This document shows, one piece after another, positions 25,932 to 38,100 of a stretch of 55,680 nt of DNA. Where the stretch lies: assembly GCF_000524195.1 (NCBI RefSeq), contig NW_020170385.1, positions 2,098,642-2,154,321 of the forward strand. The letters run 5' to 3'. The notes beneath the pieces were generated by a model. It did not search any database. It was not told where the DNA came from and worked only from the letters and a program-made list of their open reading frames with translations. Position 1 is the stretch's first letter. Each line of letters starts with the position of its first letter. The DNA comes from Echinococcus granulosus (lineage: Eukaryota; Platyhelminthes; Cestoda; Cyclophyllidea; Taeniidae). The position numbers were made by a program, and so were the translations under genes.

Positions 25932-26404
25932 TATGAGTGCTCGTCCTGTCAATCTAAGAGACAATGCGGTATGCACACGTTATGCGTTAATTCGTCGTTA
26001 GACGATAAATGCCGCTACCCGACAGGGTATAGAAATTCAGACAGAGAAGAAATGGGCTGCCGGTTCAAACAAGCAGCATGCAAATCCCAAAAATATAAGT
26101 AAACTAGATGAGGAAACCGAAGATTTCCATCATGCTACGATTTCTCTCGATGTTGGACGGCTGATTATGCAAGGCAGACAAGACGCTAATCTCACTCAGA
26201 AAGAACTCGCTACAAAAATCAATGAGAAGCCTCAGGTAAGTCTGTCCTATGGGCTTTGCATAATCACTCAAGATTATTGCTGAGTATGAACAAGGAAAGG
26301 CGATTCCTAACCAAACCATCCTTACTAAGCTGGAGCGTGCCCTTGGAATCAAACTCCGCGGAAAGGATAAAGGCGCTCCTCTTAATAAAGGGCCAAAGAA
26401 ATAG
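25932..26404 (+). CDS. EDF1: Multiprotein bridging factor 1 (EDF1/MBF1), N-terminal exon missing
   Basis: Exons: 25932-25968, 26002-26235 and 26273-26404, in phase. MBF1 is a small conserved co-activator that bridges transcription factors to TBP and also binds stalled ribosomes. Visible: [20 protein letters not shown] and NKQH of the MBF1 N-terminal domain; then [20 protein letters not shown]; and the Cro/C1-type helix-turn-helix with [40 protein letters not shown] and [14 protein letters not shown]. The C terminus ends in a basic tail. The first exon given here starts in phase 2 (one base before an ATG), so about 12-20 N-terminal residues are expected on an earlier exon that I could not find. 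The in-frame ATG at 25933 would give a shortened start. The introns are very short (33 and 37 bases). Confidence 0.9.
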
Positions 26405-28356
26405 TTTTATGAAATACTACGCTACAGACATTGGTAAAAACCAGGTATGCTAACACTCGTTCATTGCAAAGGAGAACATGCGTTGGTTACAGTAAATGTA
26501 TTTTCGCAACTTGCCCTTATTTCTTATTGCATTTATGTATTCTTTTTGCGAGTTAGTATCCTGCTGTGCTGAGGGGTTTTCGTATAGTCCGTTCCGCCAT
26601 GGAAAATTATAACGTTTCATCGACTAGCCATCTCTCATTGTCCTAATATGGGCTTCAGTATTATGAAGCTGTGCCCAGCTAGGGTGTGCTGATTTCACTT
26701 CTTGCGTTCTTCCTGGCCAGTGGCGACATCTGGGCTGCCTAAGTACGCTGTTATTAACTGGTCTGGAGGTGGGCGGTGTGAACTGTTTTTTTGTAGCAAA
26801 GTGGGTACTTACTCGTCATTTTGTGAAGTGGTATTCGGGGTCTCCAATTAGGGGGAGGTAACGCCACCAGCGACTAGCAGTAAGAAAAGTGGTCTTAATC
26901 GATACGGTTGAAGCAGATTGGTACCCACATATTCTAAATTGAGCCTTGGGTCTGCAACAGGTGGTCGACTCGCCGCATAGCTTATAACGCTATTGGCGAG
27001 TTCTAGTCGGCATTTGAGATAACTTCATCCTCCTGGGGCTTTCATCTTTCGACAGCAATGGACTGGTGCTGTGCAAAGTGCATTTGAGGGCCGAGAGCGG
27101 AGCCTTGTCATTGCACAACCGGGTGTAAGTCATGGCACACGACCTGAAATGCCTTTGAACGTAATCGAAATAAGGGTGGCAAAGCTTCAGCACTACTGCC
27201 AACGGTGACGTCATGCTTCAGGGGAAGTTGAGTAGTCGCTTTTGATGGCTGCGCTGTCGTATGCATGTTTTTAATGCTACAACATCCGTTATTTGTGCCA
27301 TTTTTAGGGGTATTGCCAAAAAATATGGCAGCCGTCCCTTTGCCCACCAAAGCACACAGTAATCAGGTACAGAATCCTCTCTGATAACATTTTTCGTTGC
27401 CTTAACGTAAACGAATTTGCGCCGGAGGGTCATTGCGCAATCACTAACTACTGGTTCTCTGCACTGTAAAGTGGACGTTAAAAAGTTCACTATTTTAAAG
27501 TACTCATTTCAACTGCAAATGGTAGGTGCCCTTTGAACAAATTTAAATTAAAATGAAGAAATAGAATACATTCAATTGGTACCTTGTAATTAGTATTCGT
27601 CTAATTGTGAATTGAAACACATTGTTGCTACTTAATCCAAAATGATCATGAAACAAGTTTGATGGGAAGAAAGTTGACAGTTCTCACTCTGTCACTGTCG
27701 ACATAGACACCGAATTGCTCAATCTATGTGAGGGTATCCGTTGTTTTCCCTATTGTCATTTATGCATATTCTGGCGAATAGTTATTTCATCTCACGAATT
27801 ATAGCGCGAATTTGTTCATAATAGAATAAGCAATGACTATGATCATGCGGTAAGGCTTTCTTCGACTTTTGAAATCCATTTATAACCAATACATCAGGCA
27901 GCGTAGCGCCACTGTAAACCAGTTAGCGTATTCCTGGCACCATTAATCGAGGCAAGGGAACTTTGGATTGCGATACACCTCTCCTTTGGATAACGAAATC
28001 TACAATCATGTGTTATCAGGATCTTGTCGCTCGAATATGTGTAGGTTAGCTCTTAAATCCAAATTAAGTCTACTTTAGAACACTAGGTAAAGAGGGTTTG
28101 TTTTTTGAGCAAAAGTAGAAAGTACTCAAGGTAAGCCAACTTCGCTCCATTCTGAGTGGATTTTTCACTTAGTTAACAAGTAGGGAGTGAAAAGTTTCGT
28201 GGTTCGGCTGCCTTGTTCACATACGCCCGCCTATTGCCTTGGCAGCGAGCTGCCGTCAGCCAATGAAAATTATCAAATGGATGTAGCTTAGCTAAATTAT
28301 CCTCGCCGATAGCCACACCCATAAGACAACGGTCATTGCTCCAGCTATCATAGTAG
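26405..28356. other. Intergenic region, no gene recognised
   Basis: This 1.95 kb after MBF1 should hold its 3' untranslated region and the promoter of the repeat-protein gene at 28357. Three short minus-strand frames overlap at 26990-27490 but have no splice logic or family resemblance. No RNA gene or repeat was recognised. Confidence 0.4.
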
Positions 28357-31300
28357 ATGGCCGCGTTGGGGGCTGAAGAAAATGCCAGCCGTTTTGCTGC
28401 CCATGCAAATGCTGCCCGCAGTAAAAGTGACTCCGAAGAATGGTTTGCTCATAGACCCTTAATGGCGTCAAACCCTTCCTATTTTCGCCTTCGGATTCGT
28501 CCAGAGGCGGTTGAAATCACAGCCAAGAATAGGCGTCCAGCTGGTAGTCTGGGTCGAATGGCTGGATTCGTCAATGATCCGGATTCACCACGCACTGCAT
28601 CATTTGGTAGGAAATTACGTTCTGAAGAAGCCCATGAGATCTTGCAAAGAATGACTCGACCCACGGATGATTGGTGTGATTTCGAGGGAAATTGCGCTGC
28701 TATTTCGGCGGTACAAAGAGCTCCAAGGCTGGGTGCTAGTCTGGAGGCGAAGGTAGGCGTCTAGAACACTTGACTTTATTGTAAAATTCAGGATTCTTGC
28801 TTGCGTAAAATTATGATGTGCATATTTACAGCATTCCACATTTAAAAAGGCTCTGAATACAGCGATAAAGTTTACATCCATAAAGCTGATTACGTAGGGG
28901 AAATAATATTCCACCCACTTTCACAAGCATAGACAGACATTGCCAAATAGAACAAGATGGTGTAACTCCTAGATTAGTAAACGACTATAGGTTAGTACAC
29001 CTACCAATGTCCTCTGATGGTTTTGTCGGTCCCGCGGTGTTCACTGCTTAGGCTAGGAGACACCTCAGTAGTAGTCATGCGACTCATGCGGTTGTATGAG
29101 CGAATAAGACCTTGAAACCATTGTTTGAATAAACCCAGATTTTTCATATAAGCAGTTCCTAATGTGCAAAGGGTCTTCCAATTGACCATTGGATAAAGCT
29201 CATTTATGTTAAGAATCGATCATAACATAATTTCGATTACTGAAAGTATAAATTTGCCCATTTGTTAACCGTCAAGGCTTTGTGCAGTAAAGCAATCCTA
29301 ACTACCCAGTATTTTACCATGAAAATGAGAAACATTACTCTATTTTAAAATATTATTTTGCATTTATCAAAGTAAAAAACGCTACAACCTAAAATTGGTT
29401 AAGAAAGTTCTCCCTAAAGTTTTACTTCGACTCTTTTCTTCTGTGATTTGCGAATACTTCAAATAGTCCAAAGGGTCTACTGAATGACTTCAAAAAATGA
29501 GGAATTTGAATTCTTAAAAAAGAAAATTATGTACATTTTCTTCTACCAAATCCTTTTAATGGGCTTTCATTTGCAACTGACACAAGTACACCAACTGACA
29601 TGGTGTGAAAGCTGCAATTCAATTGTGTGATATGAAGCCACCCTTTTGTCGTGTGACGTTATCACCTCCCCAATTTGCATAGAATTGTTACTTGCCCACC
29701 GATCCATTTAATAATTGCCTTTCTTAATTTATGACCACTTTTGATAATAATATTAATGCAACTCCCAGATGATAATGGAGTCGCAGATGCACAAGTGTGA
29801 TTGGTTCACACATGGTGCAGAGCCAGTAGCCATAAGGCCAAAGTCTATACGTCCGTCGGCAGTACAAGCAGGGACTTTGAGTTGTGATTGGTTTGCCCAC
29901 AGTGCAGCCGACCAATCCGAAGTAGAGGTCCGTCGCAGCTTTCGACGAGTCAGAGGAGAGGGAAAGTAGTATGCCCTACGAAGCAGGGTATGTTTCATGC
30001 GATGAATTTGGTTCTATGACATGTATGTGCAATATGGAAAACTGCGTAATAAAACTCATGCTACAGTGGGTCACGGAATCAGGTGGCATGCTATAGGGCG
30101 ACGTTGCCATCTAGGGAAAGTATTTCAATCTCCGTCAATTCCTTTCATTTTTGGTCACTGTGATAATTGAAAAAGTGATGAATTTTTCGTCTGACCACTA
30201 TCATCGCCAGCATTATGAATGTGGCGGACGCTTATGAATGTGGTAAATGCAAAATACACCCATCTTATAACACAATACCTTTTAGTCATCAACCTGTTTC
30301 TAAACGATACCACGTGCACGATCGAATATCATGTACATTCTACTTTGTAGCATTTAGGAATGTCAAAAAGAATTGATGTAGTAATGAAATATCCATATCC
30401 CTTTATTATTAATACGATATAAAGTTCCTCCAACCCTTATTTTACTTTAGGGCTGTAAAGATCTTCTAAAGACTGCGCCACCCGAGAATCCAAGCGTACC
30501 TCTGCATCGCTGTCCAACAAAGGAATCCCTATATTACTGTCGTCAGAATAAGGGAAGCAAGTCAGTGCTCGAGTGTTTGAGAATTTGCACATTGAGTAAA
30601 GAGCCGAAGTACGACGTGTCTTCTTCCAAGATGAAAAGTGAGGATACGTCAGCGTGGAGTACTAACGGCACATCCCGTAACTACGGTAATGCCTTTTTAC
30701 AAAACATAGACAAAGCTGGCCTCCGTGGAGAAATAAGAGAAGAAGTTTGAATGGATTACTTCAAAGTGTAAACATAGTCCCTAACATGGCATGGCATAAA
30801 CCGAATTAGTTCCCCAAACTAACACTTACTTCTGAAGGAGTCTACGATCCTGTTCAAAAATGGTAAAACATTGCCTGTGGAGATTTCGAAAAACAAAGGT
30901 AAAATGCGACCAAGTCTTTGACATTTGGAAGCAGATACAAGATCCAATAAGGTAAGTTATTCTTGTTGGTTAAGTGGAGAGGTGTAATTATCAAATAATT
31001 TTGTCATGATTAAAATTTCAACTCCAGTAATTGCTGAACTTCATTAGTTAATATTGTAAAATAAAAAGCTTAATAATTGCTAAAATGTGTTTGCAAAACA
31101 CAAATTCAGTTCTATTAAGTTAAGCATTACTCTTAACCTAGTGTTGATTTGCAAGTGATTTTGTGCATAGACAGTACGGAAGTACTCCAAAGCTTCAATG
31201 AAGAGATTCCCATAACCCAAATGGCGCGTTGTATCACCCAAGTGGAACAAGACGCACCATCGACTCCCCGACGCCAAATGTTCTGTGTTTCCGATGGAGC

Positions 31301-31908
31301 TAGGCAAACGTATCAAAAAAGCCGCGATGGTCAAATGGGCGATCGCATTGGAAAGGGTGCGGATTCAACGAATTACTCATCTAAAAACCGGGTAAATTTG
31401 TCAAACCCCTTAACAAGAAATAGTAAAACATTTTTCATTCCAAGATGGAGTATCTTCAAAGAACTAGGAATCTCGAATAAAAGAAGCCACGGTAGATGGC
31501 CTAAGCACGATTTCTTCAAACTTGTAAATTGGAAGTGATAGTAAATGGTACTAACAGGCATTTGACATAGAGTACCTTTAGACTCCTAACTAGAATGCTA
31601 CTTTAATGGAGACATTCCCGAACTTTAAGCTGAAGGCGGTGAGTTCTGAAGAAGCTATCCAGAATCAGGAAAAGGCCCGTGGAAATGCACTTCGTGCCTT
31701 AATAACACACAGCGACCTCACCGAACCTCCACTGAGACGGCAGGCACATCTTCCGAACGACCAAATAAAGTGCATTCTCGGTGATTCTGGTTCCGACGAA
31801 CCGGAACGGCCGTTGCCACTACCACCTCGACGGCTCGTCTCTGCGGAGGCGCGGTGTTTTGCGGATCGTCAGCGCGGTACCGTGCGAGATCTGCTCACGT
31901 ACGGATGA
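28357..31908 (+). CDS. Unknown protein built from degenerate repeats (5 exons)
   Basis: Exons: 28357-28752, 29769-about 29965, 30451-30724, 31171-31391 and 31594-31908 (stop). I do not recognise the family. The product is hydrophilic, without signal peptide or membrane segment. It consists of loose units of about 30-40 residues that begin with Glu-Ala or a variant (RPEAVEI, RSEEAHE, SSEEAIQ, SAEARCF), and continue either to a D/E-W-F/C motif (EEWFAH, DDWCDF, CDWFTH, CDWFAH) or to Arg-Gly...Leu-Leu (ARGNALRALI, QRGTVRDLL). Units are linked by proline/arginine-rich spacers such as LPLPPRRL. Exons 3-5 join in phase. The exon 2/3 junction does not: the GT after GGAAA gives phase 2, but exon 3 is open in phase 0; an upstream GT after GTAGAG (phase 0) would drop the Arg-Gly unit. 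The gene is tail-to-tail with the coiled-coil gene at 32113. Confidence 0.6.
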
Positions 31909-32057
31909 ACCGCTCTCGCCTATCTTCAGAAAACTTGCATGCTTGGGCTCCATATTCACTTTAATTTATTCATATTTCATTGATTTTGAAATCGCCAAGT
32001 CTTGCACGCCTTCCCCCTCTACGAATGCGCATAAATTCAGTGTTTGTCGGTTGTCTT

Positions 32058-32063
32058 TTTATT
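32058..32063 (-). other. Candidate poly(A) signal for the coiled-coil gene
   Basis: TTTATT on the plus strand reads AATAAA on the minus strand, 50 bases after the stop of the gene ending at 32113. The convergent gene's stop at 31908 is only 150 bases further on, so the two 3' untranslated regions probably touch or overlap. Confidence 0.45.
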
Positions 32064-32112
32064 CAGGTTCTAAAATAATTGTATACAAGTCACAGAACCA
32101 ACAATACAACCC

Positions 32113-35100
32113 TTAAAACGTTGCGGTCTTCAATAATAAGCCCTTTTTTCTTTCATTGGTATATTTTTTCATCACCAAACGTAAAGCTGACATTTCGCGA
32201 CCAATTTGACAAAGTGCGTTAGAAACACGGGACTAAAATTAAAAGAAAAGTTTGACGAAGTTTTCTTATGATATTGAACTTATTAATTGCAGAGTTATAA
32301 CTGGGAGAGCTATTCTGTCTCATTTACATGAAGTCATAAGTAAATGGCGCATATGTAAGTAGCACGGTTGCAGAAAAGGTACCTCTTCCATTGATGTCTT
32401 GGATCCTAAAGGATGTTTCCTTCCACTAGCTCCACTGGCGCTCTCCATAGTCAGCTTGTTCAATGAATTTTCTAAGTGTGTCTTTTCTGATTGCAACCAG
32501 TCAAAGCGTTTTTCGCAGCTAATATATTCCGCCTCAGATGTGGGCATCCGAAAGAGACCATATTTATCACCAGTCGAGGTCACCTGGGGGCCGTCAACCT
32601 TGGCTCCGGGCTTTGGGGGAAGGGGTCGAGGGGCGGCACAGCTAGGATTCGGCTCACCTGGACTTGGAGCCATGACATCACTTAGCGGCTGTCGTGGTGG
32701 TGCATTTTGATACACAGCACGGCGATTAGGCGGTTGTGAAGGTCCCTGAACAGTTTGAGATTGAACACCTGGGTTTTTTGGCTACAGAAAGGGAGAACCA
32801 TGAGTACATAAAGCACATAAACTGTACTTATACTTTGCTTGTACTAATCATCAATTCGTTTCAAAATAAAGACTAGTCTCATTTTGAATATGAGAGGGCG
32901 TAAGGTAGCAGTAGATCATTGTTTAATAACTTTTCCCTTTTTACTTGTATAAGGCAGGACTACAAATGCTGATATTAGAATTTGTTCTTTTTTAAAAAAC
33001 TCTAGTAAAATAATGCATAACATTTGCCTGAATTAAATGTTTTATTTCCTCTTCGATTCTCCTTGAAGGTCTACATTCAGTTATTTTTGCAATAACGTAA
33101 GTAAACTGGACTTTCGGCTAAAAATGGCCTTCCATAACCAAATCTGTGGTTCTACATCAATCTTTTAGGCAAATTACCTGAGGACCATGTAATCCCTCTA
33201 AAAAAACTGCCAGTAGCATTTAGCTCCTGTATTTGTAGGAATTTTCCAGAATCCACTCCTTGTCGCTGTACCGATAAAACAGAAGGGGTATTTATTTTTG
33301 ATTCTCATGAAGCATTGCTGACTGCAGCACTGGAAGTGGTGGAGGCAGCAATGAGCTCGAGATCCAGAATAGAACAAGCTTTGGTTCAAGATCATATAAA
33401 ATCATGCTCATCTCACAATTTTCAGAGAAGCCTTATTGAAATTTTATGAACATCTTTTTAATCTTATCTACTCCTGCTTAATCTATTGGTCGCCATAATG
33501 CTGTTCTCGATTGGCATGTTCTGCGATAATTATTGGTTAAGCCATCTGTGAAACTCCAAATAAAGATATCGCAAGAAGCTAATGATTCTAGCAATGACCC
33601 ACAATTTTACCTTGTTACTAAGCCCACGCCTCGGAAAGTTTTGTAACATGGCATTATAGAATGCTTGCTAAGTGAATAAAGTCGCATTTTCAAAGCGACT
33701 GCGTCACGGATTCATAAAATGAATATCATTTTTCAGTGAGGAAGGTATGATTAGAAACAAGCTATAGATGTACGTCGAAACTGACTATTGATGCAGAGGA
33801 CAAAGGCATTTGAGCTGAAGCTGTTGATCTTGACTGATTATCGTGAATGGAATGGATTTTGCTTGCGCCATACACGGCACCGGAGAATGCGGCTGAGGGT
33901 GATGGATCGGTCTTTGTCGGTGGCGACACGGTAGCCAGTCGTGTTTCAACGAGACCTGATGGTTCGTTTGGGAGGCTGTGACCCTTAAAAGGATTGAAGG
34001 AGGGTCCACCTGCTTCGGGCAGAGTGTAAATTCCCCGTGGTACATTGTTTGACTGATGTAGGGGCGAGAGTGGACGAGGGAGAGAGCTTTGTGGAGGCTG
34101 CATAGATGTATCGGAAACGGTTGGTGTGGCGATCTGAGGAGGGTGTGATAGTGGTGCGTTGCTGGTTGTCTGATAGCATGCTGTCACCGGAGGTCCGAGG
34201 AAAGCTTTTGAAGTTCGGATGCTTAGAGCTAGCCAATATACAAATTAAAGATTTTTATGGCTAACCGTATATTCAAAATCGTATACATCACTGGACTTAT
34301 ATACTTTTAATTTTCTTCGAGCAATACACTAAATAAGAACCCTTGGACTATTTAAAAGTGTTCATTTTTGATAACTAACTACTATCTTCATTGTGCAGCA
34401 CATTTCTCTCTCGGCTCTGATTGGCACTGATTTCAACTTCTTTGCATTTTCTCAGTTCTTTTTTTAATTTGTGTTTGCGAGTTGTGGGTCTCTGATGCCG
34501 CATGCTGGAATTCCGAGATTTGTGTCGTCGATAGCGTCTCGATGTGCAACAGTGTCTGCAAGTCCAGGGGTCAATTAGCATTGGCGGTGGCGCCATGTAA
34601 TTAGGGTGTGGGAGAGCTGGTGGTGGCGGAGGAGGCGGATAATATGGGAAGGAAGGATAGGCATAGCTTGGATAGGGCTGCGGAGGAGGCGGATAACCAG
34701 CATATTGGGATATTGGCAACCAATGTCTAAATAAATAATACTGAAATATTGTAAATTTGCAATTGCAAAGCAGTTTGAGGCTTTGACAAGTAGCAGTTTA
34801 ATTAAATGGTGGCGGGCATGATGTGCACAGAATTTGGTAACCTTTATGCTACAAAAGTATAATATTAATATTAAAAACGCAGATCATGTTTCATTCTGTT
34901 CAAACAAAACATTATTATGATAATAACGGCACTTTGTGCTGAAGGGTGATTCGCATCAACGAAGTTTCTTGCACTATTCATTTGCAGATAACAATTCAAA
35001 AGCTTCACTTGCGTTATACTTTTGTTAATATTTATATTAAAGCATTTTTTGCCATCACTGATTTTGAGTAAAATCCTAATTAAGTTCAGTGCCTTCCGTG

Positions 35101-38100
35101 AGTGCATGTCAACATAGATAAAATTGTTTTCTGAGGCTGATCTTGAATATGCTCGTAGTCGAAGCATACCTATACTTGTAAGAGCGACATGGGTTCGAGT
35201 TATCTCTGGAGGTTGAACTCCCATGATCATCCTTACGACGGCCATGTCGTTGACGTCTCTGCTGAGTCAAAGATTCTATTTTGGAGGATTTTTTACCGTT
35301 CCTTAATGAATGTCCCTTTGCCCGTCTACAGTTCTTTGGAAGACTCCGAATACGAAAATGGCCATAACTTTGCCGATGCGAGGTGCTGACACATGCTGAT
35401 TCGGTTGTACTTGTTGTAGTAGAGGAGGAGTTCATTTCGAAGACTCCATTCTCATCGACATCAGACTTATACGGGGACCTCTTTTTAAGCTTTTAATAAA
35501 CACGGATGCAAGTACTTACACAAATTATTAAATAAAAACCCTAACAGTTTCAACTAAAGAGGGATTTTACAAGCATATTTATCGAGTTAGAAGTCACCGA
35601 ATTATACACCAAACGGATAAAGAGTGGTTCAAAACAAAATTTTTGCAATGGCTGGCTCACGTGGGAGTCAGCATAGGGAAATATGCATACATGTCCTTTT
35701 TGCAGAGATTTCATTAGCTTTTACGAGAAAAAATAAAATTTTGGGCAAAGTAGACTGAATGTGTACGCTGTTGTTCAAAATTGTCATGAATACATATTTG
35801 ATTTGTTGTGATCATTGGAAAACTATAGAATAAGTCCGGGTCGGTAACATTAACCAAATTGAATGATTGAGTAGGCTTGTGTGTTACTTTACGAAAACAT
35901 CAACAGTGTCGCCTAGGCTATGTTAGGAAAAACTAATACAGATTACTCTGTAAATACCTCACGCCGTAAGTCCCTGTACTTCTTCATAAGACTTCGGAAC
36001 TCATCCTCTCTGAGAGTGGTGACATCATTCATTTCGGGACTCCTATAGTCACTCCGCATCAAAAACTCCGTTTGCGTAGTCACCTCTCCTGGTGTACTAA
36101 ACGATTTCGGAACAATTTAATATAACTTGACATTATATAAGACTTGATTTACTTCGAAACAGGGATGAAGCACACTGGTTGCAAAAGGAAAAGCTCTAGA
36201 AAAAATATTTTAAATATTTTGACCTCTATATAAAGTGAACTTTTATTTGCAAAAAACCTGAAACTCAAACGTCCGAATAATTAATGCTTCTCAACTTACC
36301 CACAATTACCATCCCATAGGAAAGGGGTACAAACCGTCCTAAACATGCTGGATACTGGGAAATGCCAGCCACATGGACTGCGTTACTTACTTACTGTAAA
36401 CACTACGTACATTACCACAACCGATTTAGAAAACTATACAATGACATGGCAAATATATTAGATTGCTTGAGATAGTCAAATTCTTTAAAGTGAATTCTCA
36501 GTTGAGCGATTGGACACACTTACTATTATTTATTAAATGATTAATTCATTCTAAAGGAAATAAATATGGACATCTTCAAATGCTTCCCAAATATACTGCC
36601 GTAATTGAAGGAAAATATATTATTCAATTACTTCTGGATTAGAGTAGCCTAAAAAAATGTGCTTTTGCTTGTAAAAATAAATACCAGTAGCACTTTACAG
36701 TTTGTTCTCTTTAATAAAATCAATTGATGAAATAGGGGGCCTGACACCCAAATACTCCTGTAAACTTAGCTAGGAGTTATGAGAAGCACCTTGAGACCAG
36801 ACAGGACCTGCGTCCGGTTGCTGATATCAACGAGGAAGGCCCTTGCTTTTTTGATGGCTTATCAGTTTTCCTGTTTTTAAGTAAATCCTGTTCAGTCAGA
36901 GCACTTATATCAGCTTCAAAAACTGCATTTTCTCTAATATCATTTTGGCACTTCCATATAAAGGGCTCCTTTTCTGCTTCATTTTTCGTAACATTAGGAT
37001 GATCTGGGACGATGGGACAATTTCCACTACGAAGCGTCCTCACTTCGGCTTCCTCATCAGCTTCTCCCTCTCCATCTACCTCTCCTTCGTCCTTTGCATG
37101 CTGAAGCCTTTTATCTTCTTTTTTCGCTCCACCTTTATTGGAGTCTGAGGCATGTGTACTAGTTTAAAAGCAAATAACAAACCCCAATTTTAATTGGTAT
37201 TACATCTGATAAACATTTTGTTTCGGCAACATGGTCCAATTTGACCAATAGATAGGCAAATTTGAAGCTGTGAGATTAAACGACTCACATTTCTGAGGCC
37301 CAAGTCACTGCATTTTTGTGAGATACGCGGGACGCAAGTACTAACCTATTTTTTAAGCCCAGAGTTCCCTAAGAAAACATTGGTTGGTCTCCATTGAACG
37401 GATTTCAAATTAAATACCTCTTCCAATGCCGTCCGATTAAAAGAGCCTTTCGGGTTTTGAAAATCAAGGTCGCGATTACTAAAAAAAAATTAGTGGCATT
37501 TATGTACTGCATAGCTGATTGGGTATACACCTTTGGTGATAAGCAGCCAGATTACACCACACTCGTGACTGAGCAGACGCCATCAATGTTCAAGGGGACA
37601 AAATTTGATGCCCGTGAAACTGATTATTTTAAAGCCCACTAGCTACACAAAGCAAGATGTTTTTCTCTAACGATTCTTCTCGAGTAAGGGCTCTGAAACC
37701 AGAGATCGAAGGGAAAAGTGACAAAAATACTGTACTGCTGGCAGCGTTGGTGAACCTTCTTTCCTCCACTGCAGACACGGACGATGAGAAATGGTTAGAG
37801 TAAGCCAGATTCAACCTCAAGTTCTACTCCCAATGACAAAAAACACAACAAATGTGGCATGCACTTGCCCAGGGTCTTTTCCACCGCCGTGAAAGTCGGG
37901 ATTACTTAGTATGTTGGCTTTGAGGAATGTTGCAACAGATTGTGACCACACAATGAAAGGGAAAGATGAGGATTATGCAAGGAATGTGTAAGAACAAGCA
38001 AAGTGCGTTTTTCGCTAATTGCTTTCAACAGGAGCCGAGGGACGGTGGAACGTCAAATTTAGAAACGTTGTTGACGCAGACATTATGGATAACGAAATTC

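Noticed and set aside
26990..27490. Three overlapping minus-strand frames as a small gene
   Set aside because: They overlap in different frames, have no recognisable domain or splice logic, and resemble random open frames.
29753..29998. Minus-strand frames opposite exon 2 of the repeat protein
   Set aside because: The plus-strand frame carries the repeated Cys-Asp-Trp-Phe-x-His motif and an acceptor; the minus frames have neither.
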